Source: Symsagittifera roscoffensis (lineage: Eukaryota > Xenacoelomorpha > Acoela > Convolutidae). From it: a stretch of 64,000 nucleotides of DNA. The DNA lies in NCBI RefSeq assembly GCF_963678635.1, contig NC_087070.1:17269318-17333317 (forward strand), read 5' to 3'. Below the pieces are notes generated by a model. It made no database searches, had not been told where the DNA came from, and was given only the letters and a program-made list of their open reading frames with translations. Every line of letters starts with the position of its first letter. Positions within the stretch are counted from its first letter, which is position 1. Position numbers and translations under genes: made by a program. Positions 56,707 through 64,000 of the stretch are shown piece after piece.

Positions 56707-59700
56707 TTACTTTTGAAATTCCACTTTCTTTAAAATTTTAGATTGGGGGATGAATATTTTATAGTTTTTACGTGGTTGATTTCGGAGTCTTGTTGTTTTT
56801 CTACTTTCTGATTTGTCGATTTGTTCTTGGGGTATTATTTGTTCGGTCATTTTTCTATTTTTTCTTTGTTTTGGGGATTCTTTATGGTTTTGTGTATTGT
56901 TTTTGGTGGCGATTGGTTTTGTGTTTTGATTTTCGGTGGGGTTATCATTTTGTTCTGTGTTTTTCAGATGTGGTTCATTTTGAATGATTTTTAATCCTGT
57001 GAAAGAATATAATTGAGTTAATTCGCGGAGTGCGTATTCTTTTGGGTAATAAGGTAATAGGTTGTTTCGATGTTGAACGATTTCTTTTTTGTTTGAGTCG
57101 GTAATTTTATATGTGACATCAGTGGGTTTTGCAATTATTTGGTATGGTCCTTTTCGAAGGGGTTGTAATTTTTTAGAAATTCCTTTTTGAGTATTAAAAT
57201 TAGGTATTAAAACAAATGTTCCAATTTTTAATTCGGAGGCTGGTGTAAAACGTGAATTGATTTGTTCATTAATGTTTTGTCTTTGTAATAACTTTTTTGT
57301 TATTTTTTGATAAATTTCATTGTGTTTTTTATCTCTATTTAGAATCCATTCGGTGTGTGTACCGGAGGCTAGTTTAAGAATTTGTGGGTGATGAAAATGA
57401 TCTTCATCGTGTGTATGTAAAGGTAGGTTATAACAAATTGAGTCTTTATTTGGTTGACAATAACCTTGTGCGTTTTTATGAGAATTTGCTGTAAACATTA
57501 TTGGTTTGCGTGGCTTTTGGTTAAAAACCATTTCGTATGGTGACATTCCTAAAGTTGTCGTAATTTGTGAATTATACGCTAAGGGAAATAATTTTACATC
57601 TGCTGACCATTCGGTATATTTTGTATCATTTCCGTTGATGATACATCTAAGATATTCTTGTAATGAACGGTTCATACCTTCGACTAAGCCGTTTGTCCAA
57701 GGTGCATGAGATGTACGTGGTTTGTGTTTAATGTTATATAAATGACATAGTGTGATAATTTCATTATTTATGAATTCTGTACCGTTGTCTGTAACTAAAA
57801 TTTCTGGTAGTCCGAATTTTGCTATCCAGTGTTCATAGAGTGTTGTGTAAGCGTAATAAGCGTTACAATGTGGTACTGGGTTAAGTGCTACATAATGTGT
57901 AAATGCGTCAACAATTACCATAATGTAGGAGTTTCCTTCTGATGAGGGTGAAATTGGTCCTTTAGTATCAAATGAGATACGATGATTAAAGTACAAACTT
58001 TGTCCTTTAAAATCTTGTTTTTGTGCTATTTGTTTTTGATTTGGGTAAGGTTTATTAAGCTGACATACTATACAGTCATTGCATAGTACTTTTATCCAAA
58101 TTGGTGCATTTGGGAAATAAAAGTTTTGTATAAAATTTGAATATGTTTTTTCTGATCCAGAGTGTCCTTTAATATTTTGTGTATGTGAAATATTAAAAGC
58201 TATAAGAATCATACTTAAAGGGAGACATGGAACTGTAGATTCATTCAGGTTATACTCTAAAAGGTCTGTATTTTCGTTAATTGTTGTGTTGTTAAATTTG
58301 CGAAAGTATCGGAGGAGTGTTTTGTTTCCTAGAATGGTTGAATCTGCCTTGACAGGTTTAGTTTTATATTTGTGCCATGATTTTAGTTGTCTAATTATCG
58401 GGTCAAGATTTTGATATTGTTTCAGTGTTGAAATTGTAATCGTTTCTGTTGGAGGGAGAAAAATGTTTTCAATTTCGAATTTAGATAAGGGTATTGTATC
58501 AAGTGGGTCGTGAAGGTCAAAAACTTGATTTATTGTGTATTTTGAATCATTTGTTTGTGGTCCTGATAAATTTATTTTATCAGTTAAATCTTCTTTTTCA
58601 ATTAGTGGAAAATGGTCTTTCTTAGGCAGGTGTTGTTTTGTTCGTTTTTGTTGGGTGTTATTTTTTATCCATTGAGAATATGGGATTGGTTTGAAAGTTG
58701 ATGTTCCAAGTAGATCAACTTCATAATGATTATTTTGACAATCTAAATAAAGTGGGAAATGTTGTAAACTATTTATTTGTGATTGTTCAATATCAGTTTT
58801 TACTGCATATTTGCATTCCAATCGGGGTGATGTTTCGTTTTCTGCAAGGTAGAATTTTATGTTTTTGGGTATTTCAACTGTTGTTTTTCGTGTAAGTAAT
58901 TCAGGTGGTGTATTTCGACTTAAGGTGTCTGGTAATGCAAGATTTTTTCCTGCGGTCCAAACTATATGTAAGTTTGGAAATTTCATTAGAATTAGTTGAA
59001 ATCTGTAAACTCGGTGGTTTGGGTTAGATTTTTGTGTAAAGAGAAAGATGATTGGTTTATGGTCTGTGAATAGAACTGTTGGATGTTTTGATCCAAGTAT
59101 CAGAAATTCATATTCTGTCAGTGTATATATTATGGCTGTACATTCTCTCATTAGAGTTGAGAGTCGTAGCTCTGCTTGAGTGAATAATCGAGAATTTGCT
59201 GATATGAGGTTCTTTTTATTTGTACCATTATGTGATTGTAATAGTGCTGCACCGATGCCAAAGTTCGAAGCATCGCACATTGCATAAAATGGTTGATTTG
59301 AATCTGGAATTGTGTTTGAAATTTGTTCAGTTAAAAGTTTCTTTACTTCTTCAAATCGTGTTTGATGTTCTGTGTTCCATTCAAAATTATTTTGTTGTCT
59401 AAGGATGTTATAAAATGGTCGTAGATATAATTGCATTTTATAAACATATTTACTTAAAAAGTTTAACATTCCAAGAAATTCTTGGATTTTCTTTTTATTT
59501 GTTGGTGGTTGAAGTTTTTGAATAGCGTCAATGCGTGATTTCAATGGAGTGATTGTTTTTCTTTCTATATTATGTCCTAAGAATTTAACTCTTGTCAAAA
59601 AGAAGTGTGATTTATCGGGGGCGGCCTTCAGATTTTCGTTCTGAAGTATTTGGTGATATTTTTCTAAAACATTGAACATCTCGTCTTTTGTTTGTGATTG

Positions 59701-60456
59701 CATAAAAACATCGTCTAAATAGGTGATTGCGTTTTTCTTGAGTATTAGTGGTCTAAAAATTTTGCTCATAAAAGCTGAAAATGCTGCTGGTCCTATGGAT
59801 ATTCCATAGAATAAGCGGTTGAATTCATATTGTTGGTTTCCGATAACAAATTGTGTTAAACGTCGTGATTGTTCATCTAGTGGCATTTGATTGTATGCAC
59901 TATTCATATCGGCGGTTGTAAAGTATTTGCCGTTTATTTTTGTTAAAATAACTTGTATTGGTTGAATGGGCCAATTACATTTTGATTCATCTATAAGTGA
60001 ATTGAGGTATCTAGCATCGAGAACGATTTTTAATGATTCTCCTTTAGCTAGAATGATAACGGGGTTGATAAATGTGTTGCCTTTTGGTTGTTCTTCTTTA
60101 TTAACTGGTGATATAATGTTGTATTGTTCTAAAATATCGAGTAATCTGTTCACTTTATCATGTAAGTGAATTGGTACTTTACTTGCTCTCTGTTTTTTGA
60201 AAACTGCGTCTGGTTTTAACGGGAGATGTAGTGATGAACTGATTTTTCCAACATCAAATTTTGATGTTGCATAGACTGATGAATATTTAATTAGCTGTTT
60301 GGCTAACTTTTCGAATTCGTCTTGTGTTATTTGTGAATGTTGGAAATTAAACATTGTTAAAAATTTTTGTTGGTCCTCTGTGTAGTTACTTATGTTGAAT
60401 GTAGGTTTGAAATATGGAAATTTTTGTGAAATAATCCGTATTTCTGTTTTCGTTAC
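56707..60456 (-). CDS. pol: Pol polyprotein: RT, RNase H, integrase (copy C, intact)
   Basis: 1215 residues from the first ATG (60354); the frame stays open upstream to 60456 and overlaps gag by 71 nt in the +1 frame, so frameshifting, not the ATG, probably starts it. Domains, numbered from that ATG: RT with YLDD at about 212; RNase H with MCDASNFGIGAA at about 357, MRECTAI and FTDHKPI; integrase HHCC zinc finger (about 718-766, CNDCIVC); catalytic D-D-E in FDTKGP (about 793), VTDNGTEF (about 852) and GLVEGMNRS (about 889); and a GPY/F-type module (LRKGPYQIIAKP, about 1064). The Lys/Asn/Gln-rich C-terminal tail is long. Integrase after RNase H, the GPY/F module and the protease in gag place it in Ty3/gypsy. 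No lesions seen; potentially active. Confidence 0.9.
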   Translation of the reverse strand, partial: VTKTEIRIISQKFPYFKPTFNISNYTEDQQKFLTMFNFQHSQITQDEFEKLAKQLIKYSSVYATSKFDVGKISSSLHLPLKPDAVFKKQRASKVPIHLHDKVNRLLDILEQYNIISPVNKEEQPKGNTFINPVIILAKGESLKIVLDARYLNSLIDESKCNWPIQPIQVILTKINGKYFTTADMNSAYNQMPLDEQSRRLTQFVIGNQQYEFNRLFYGISIGPAAFSAFMSKIFRPLILKKNAITYLDDVFMQSQTKDEMFNVLEKYHQILQNENLKAAPDKSHFFLTRVKFLGHNIERKTITPLKSRIDAIQKLQPPTNKKKIQEFLGMLNFLSKYVYKMQLYLRPFYNILRQQNNFEWNTEHQTRFEEVKKLLTEQISNTIPDSNQPFYAMCDASNFGIGAALLQSHNGTNKKNLISANSRLFTQAELRLSTLMRECTAIIYTLTEYEFLILGSKHPTVLFTDHKPIIFLFTQKSNPNHRVYRFQLILMKFPNLHIVWTAGKNLALPDTLSRNTPPELLTRKTTVEIPKNIKFYLAENETSPRLECKYAVKTDIEQSQINSLQHFPLYLDCQNNHYEVDLLGTSTFKPIPYSQWIKNNTQQKRTKQHLPKKDHFPLIEKEDLTDKINLSGPQTNDSKYTINQVFDLHDPLDTIPLSKFEIENIFLPPTETITISTLKQYQNLDPIIRQLKSWHKYKTKPVKADSTILGNKTLLRYFRKFNNTTINENTDLLEYNLNESTVPCLPLSMILIAFNISHTQNIKGHSGSEKTYSNFIQNFYFPNAPIWIKVLCNDCIVCQLNKPYPNQKQIAQKQDFKGQSLYFNHRISFDTKGPISPSSEGNSYIMVIVDAFTHYVALNPVPHCNAYYAYTTLYEHWIAKFGLPEILVTDNGTEFINNEIITLCHLYNIKHKPRTSHAPWTNGLVEGMNRSLQEYLRCIINGNDTKYTEWSADVKLFPLAYNSQITTTLGMSPYEMVFNQKPRKPIMFTANSHKNAQGYCQPNKDSICYNLPLHTHDEDHFHHPQILKLASGTHTEWILNRDKKHNEIYQKITKKLLQRQNINEQINSRFTPASELKIGTFVLIPNFNTQKGISKKLQPLRKGPYQIIAKPTDVTYKITDSNKKEIVQHRNNLLPYYPKEYALRELTQLYSFTGLKIIQNEPHLKNTEQNDNPTENQNTKPIATKNNTQNHKESPKQRKNRKMTEQIIPQEQIDKSESRKTTRLRNQPRKNYKIFIPQSKILKKVEFQK
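60386..60456 (-). promoter_or_regulatory. pol: Gag-pol overlap, presumed +1 frameshift region
   Basis: The pol frame opens at 60456 after tandem TAA codons and gag stops at 60386, leaving 71 nt in which the +1 shift must occur if pol is made as a fusion. The pol-frame translation upstream of its ATG (YFKPTFNISNYTEDQQKF) looks like real protein. The exact slip site cannot be chosen by eye. Confidence 0.55.
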
Positions 60457-63400
60457 TTATTATATTATTTATAGATAATTCTTCATTAAGAATTGTAGAT
60501 TGGCAAATATCTAGTAATTGGAGTATATTATTTACGCGATAGGCTTTTTCGTGTATTGGTGATATTGTAGCGTTGGTTTCGCAATATCCTAAAAGTCCTA
60601 AAGGTAATGTTACTTGGTAAGGTGTGTTGTTATAGACATGTAAGGAAATGATATCGGAATTCGAATTTTTCAAATATTTTATGGATGAGATTGTGATTTT
60701 GAAAAATTTGTGAATAGGTTTGAATTCAAATTCTGACATATAAAATTTTTGTTTGTTTTGTTCTTTATCATATTGGTGAACTTGTTTGATTGAAAAATTA
60801 TAGATATTTCCTGATAGTGGTTTTAGGTGTTTTCTTTGTTGGTTAAATATCGGGTAGAATTTTGAAAAGAATGGTGGTTGTTTATTTAATCTTTGAAAAA
60901 ATGTTAAGGATGTTTCTTTTGTTTTTGTATATTTATCTTTGATTAATATTTTACTATTTAGTATGTTAATTGTTGGTATATACTTCGAAATAAATGGTAT
61001 TCCAATGATATTATATTTAATATCAGTGATATGGAATATTTGTTTAAATGGCTTATTTAAAATTTTGCTTCGTTCCATTGTTCTGGTGGGGAGGAGAAAT
61101 AATTGGATTTTTCCGTAGTTTATCAATGTTGATCCTTGTGCTGTTGCTAACTTACTGGAGGTTTCAAGAGGTGTTAGCTTTGGGTGTAAAGTTTTTATTT
61201 CATTCCATGTGGGGATGTTTATTATGTTTGATTCTGCTCCTGAATCAATTAAAAAATCTATTTCAAGGTCTGGTGGTTGAAATTCTTTATTTCTTGGGCT
61301 TTCTAAGAGAAATGGTATTGTCCAAATTTTTTCTTTGGGTTGTTCTTTTTGTATATTTTGATAAATATGGTTTGTATTCAAGCATTTTGTTTTGGTATTT
61401 TTATTGGTTTGATTTGTAGTGTTAATCTCATTTGTTTCTTGCGTCGTTGGTGTGGAATTTATGGGTGTAGTGTAATAATTTTGAAGAAATTCTGATTGAT
61501 TTTCATATATGTGTGATGAAAAGGGTTGTTCATATATGACAGATTCATAGTCATTTTCGACTTTTATCATATTGATAGAAAGAGTGTTTTCAGTATCACT
61601 TTCTGAATCTGATGATGTACAGTTTATTTGATTGAGTTGTAACGTATCAGTTACTGTGTCATCAATACCTGGAGGGTCTGATGTTGTTTCTGGGTTAGAT
61701 TGTACTTGATTGATTTGTCTTTGATGTTTAGGTGTACTACTTCTGTGGCGATTATTAGAATTATTATAGTTATTATTATTCCGGTGTGGTGATTGGGAAT
61801 AATTTCTATAACGATTATTATAACTTGAGTGTCGATTTTGTGAATTATTTCGCGATCTGTTTTGGTAATTATTGTTTGGTCTGTTATAGTTCGATCTATT
61901 ATATGAGTTATTCCTTGATTGATTGTTCGGGTAATTCTGGTTTCGGTTGTTTGAATAACTTCTATTTCGATTATAGGAGTAGTTTCTATTCCTATTGTAT
62001 GATGAGTTTCGTGATTGGTTGTTTGGATAGTAGTTATTTCTTGATTGGGAATTAGATCTAGAAACAAATCGTTGTGTATTTGAATTTGATCTGGAGTAGT
62101 TATTTCGACTATTTGGTCTATTGTAGTGATTTTGTGATGAATTATTCGTGTTTCTTCGTTCTGGTGATCTTCCTCTATAACTTGAGTTATATGGTGATTG
62201 ATTTCTTGTATAATTTGTATTGTTCGGGAGTGGTTTTCCTGAACTGTTGTTGCTGTAAACTGTTTTGTTTGGTAGATTTTGATCTTTTTTCATGTATTGA
62301 TAGAATGATTTATTTGGTTCTTTATATTTTTGAGGTTTATTTTGATTGTCTTGCTGTTTTTGTCTACATTCGGAAATACTATGTCCGTATCGTCGGCAAT
62401 AATTACACCATTTTTTGAAAGATGGTTTGCCTTTAAAGTTTGGGTTCTTTTCATAAATATTGAGTATTTCAGTGATTTTTTCAACGAGGTCTGTCTCTGA
62501 TTCCTGTATATTATTAATATTAGTGGGAGTCGTTTCAATTCTGTTAACGTATTGTAATTTCAGATTTTCCGTTTCTTCTAGTTTCATCGTGATTTCTGCT
62601 TGTTCTAATTTGTCTACTAGTTTTCGAAAATCTAAATCGGGTTCGCGAATTGAAGAAGGATGGGATGCTCTCTTTTTTATTGCTATTTTCCTTAATTGTG
62701 GTGTTAAGGTCATCATTAAGATTTCTGTCATCTTTGTGTTTTTATAGTCATGTGTATTTAATGAATATGCTTTTCGAACTAGTGTTTCGATTCGTACTGC
62801 TATTTGCTTGATGGTTTCGTTTGGTAATCTGCGAATTTCATTACATAAAACTCTTTGTTGTTGTTTGTTTCTTTCGGAGTCAAACATTTTTGAGAATTCC
62901 TGTGTAAACCTTTTCCAGTTTGATTTTATTTCTAGAGGTAGTACTGAAAACCATTTTTGGGCTGCGCCATCTAAGGTTGTTTGTATTAACGCTGTGCGTC
63001 GATGTATCCAATTTTGATGTAGTGGCGTATTAATTGGTTCAGGTCCAATATTTAAAATCAGGTTTGCTGTTACTGCATTTAAATAATCTTCTACAGAGTA
63101 TTCAGGGTCTGTTCCTGTGAAAACCATTAAAGGTTTGTTTGATGTTATTGATGATCCACCCATAAGGTATGGATTCATTGTCATTTGTAATGATTCTGCT
63201 GCATTTGGCATTTGAGAAAAATTTGAAAGTTGGTTTCTTGTTATTTCATGTTGTTGGAGATAATATGGGAGTGGTATTTCATTTTGCATTTGTGATGCTT
63301 GATACGAGTGTGCAGTCATTGGATTTTGTTGTTGAATTGGTTGAAAAGATTGTGTATTAATTAGATTTTGTTGTTGAATTGGTTGTTGATGTTGTGCATC

Positions 63401-64000
63401 TATTGGTTGTGGAGAAAAATTTCTATGATTTGTACGTGTTTTCTGTATTCCTTGTCTACGATATTCTTGAGTATTTGGTGCAAATATATCTGGTTGTAAG
63501 AAATCATCATCTGAGGATAAATAATCCATTTGATAAGATGTCTGTTTTTTATTTTTATTTTGTTGAAAAAATGGGTAATTTTCACTGTGATCCTGTGGAG
63601 GATTTGTTTGGAAATTTATTGAATTAGGTTGGGTCATTGGGTTATCCCAATTTCGAGATCTTGTATATTGGTTAAAATTTCTTTGTGGTTGATTATATGT
63701 TTTTGATGGATGTGTATAATTATAATTATGGTCTGTAAAGTTGTTTCTAGTGAATGTTTTGCGTGTTTTTGATGGTATTGTCATGGGTCTGTATGTTTGG
63801 TAATCCATATGTGAATATTTAGGGGCAACCGAAGGTTTAACGGTTGATTGTAAGGTTACCTGTGTTTGTGAAGGATTTGTATTTCTTGGTGTTGTTAAAT
63901 TTGGGCGTATTGGTGAAATACTTTGTTGTGTAGTTGTTGTGTGTACAATTTCTTCATTTATGAAGTGTGATGGTGTCTGGATATCTTGTTGAGTAAGATT
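60386..64000 (-). CDS. gag-pro: Gag-protease polyprotein (copy C, open, N-terminus outside window)
   Basis: At least 1204 residues. The first ATG in the window is at 63808, but 64 codons upstream are also open in this frame to the edge, so the true start is outside. Numbered from 63808: Gln/Asn-rich region to about 200; retrotransposon capsid-like domain about 225-370 (PEYSVEDYLNAV, AAQKWFSVLP, RFTQEFSKMF); CCHC zinc knuckle CNYCRRYGHSISEC at about 466-479; a 190-residue Arg/Ser/Asn/Tyr-rich tract at about 540-725; retropepsin DFLIDSGAES at about 850 with the later IIGIPFISKY motif. Unusually long for a Ty3/gypsy Gag. The C-terminal roughly 170 residues after protease contain GYCETNATISP and overlap pol. 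Confidence 0.9.
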   Translation of the reverse strand, partial: NLTQQDIQTPSHFINEEIVHTTTTQQSISPIRPNLTTPRNTNPSQTQVTLQSTVKPSVAPKYSHMDYQTYRPMTIPSKTRKTFTRNNFTDHNYNYTHPSKTYNQPQRNFNQYTRSRNWDNPMTQPNSINFQTNPPQDHSENYPFFQQNKNKKQTSYQMDYLSSDDDFLQPDIFAPNTQEYRRQGIQKTRTNHRNFSPQPIDAQHQQPIQQQNLINTQSFQPIQQQNPMTAHSYQASQMQNEIPLPYYLQQHEITRNQLSNFSQMPNAAESLQMTMNPYLMGGSSITSNKPLMVFTGTDPEYSVEDYLNAVTANLILNIGPEPINTPLHQNWIHRRTALIQTTLDGAAQKWFSVLPLEIKSNWKRFTQEFSKMFDSERNKQQQRVLCNEIRRLPNETIKQIAVRIETLVRKAYSLNTHDYKNTKMTEILMMTLTPQLRKIAIKKRASHPSSIREPDLDFRKLVDKLEQAEITMKLEETENLKLQYVNRIETTPTNINNIQESETDLVEKITEILNIYEKNPNFKGKPSFKKWCNYCRRYGHSISECRQKQQDNQNKPQKYKEPNKSFYQYMKKDQNLPNKTVYSNNSSGKPLPNNTNYTRNQSPYNSSYRGRSPERRNTNNSSQNHYNRPNSRNNYSRSNSNTQRFVSRSNSQSRNNYYPNNQSRNSSYNRNRNYSYNRNRSYSNNRNQNYPNNQSRNNSYNRSNYNRPNNNYQNRSRNNSQNRHSSYNNRYRNYSQSPHRNNNNYNNSNNRHRSSTPKHQRQINQVQSNPETTSDPPGIDDTVTDTLQLNQINCTSSDSESDTENTLSINMIKVENDYESVIYEQPFSSHIYENQSEFLQNYYTTPINSTPTTQETNEINTTNQTNKNTKTKCLNTNHIYQNIQKEQPKEKIWTIPFLLESPRNKEFQPPDLEIDFLIDSGAESNIINIPTWNEIKTLHPKLTPLETSSKLATAQGSTLINYGKIQLFLLPTRTMERSKILNKPFKQIFHITDIKYNIIGIPFISKYIPTINILNSKILIKDKYTKTKETSLTFFQRLNKQPPFFSKFYPIFNQQRKHLKPLSGNIYNFSIKQVHQYDKEQNKQKFYMSEFEFKPIHKFFKITISSIKYLKNSNSDIISLHVYNNTPYQVTLPLGLLGYCETNATISPIHEKAYRVNNILQLLDICQSTILNEELSINNIISNENRNTDYFTKISIFQTYIQHK

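Overview
This is AT-rich, gene-poor, repeat-dominated eukaryotic DNA, most likely from a metazoan. The evidence is spliced exons with GT-AG junctions, Ty3/gypsy-type LTR retroelements with an env gene, several families of non-autonomous DNA transposons, and satellite-like arrays. I cannot name the species from the sequence.

The dominant feature is one family of complex, env-bearing Ty3/gypsy-like elements, present in three copies. Copy A (1-5780, + strand) is cut by the left edge and keeps the C-terminal part of env, a complete 597-residue ORF downstream of env (ORF3) and the 3' non-coding end. Copy C (64000-48143, - strand) runs off the right edge. It holds an open gag-protease frame, an intact pol, a short spliced-looking ORF, two small membrane ORFs, a 378-codon ORF without any methionine, env and ORF3. 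Copy B (about 9300-15745, + strand) is an old truncated relic of the same family. In copy C the genes after pol are packed stop-to-start (TAA|ATG, ATGA, a 5-nt gap, a 13-nt overlap, ATGA), and a consensus splice donor follows ORF3. This polycistronic 3' half is the most unusual system in the window.

Between copies A and C lies about 42 kb of host DNA. A probable seven-transmembrane protein gene is spread over four exons (18768-34852, + strand). Its roughly 14-kb first intron is packed with a Helentron/HINE-like short element (about 11 copies or fragments, one nested inside another, one tandem pair). Other repeats are a hAT-like MITE with an 8-bp target duplication (7097-7750), a second one (35429-35631), a TIR element carrying a Pol III B-box-like sequence (33520-33838), a 987-bp TIR element (37789-38775), and an inverted segmental duplication (25.2-26.3 kb against 39.0-40.6 kb).

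Two arrays stand out: a GC-rich, repeatedly inverting GTCGCGCC array (15.75-17.94 kb) that begins where copy B breaks off, and a 17-bp satellite (44021-44290). At 40.98-42.2 kb and 43.07-48.14 kb are heavily mutated relics of other Ty3/gypsy elements (RNase H, zinc knuckles, the start of RT). Copy C is inserted into the second of these. No rRNA genes, convincing functional tRNA genes or CRISPR arrays were seen.
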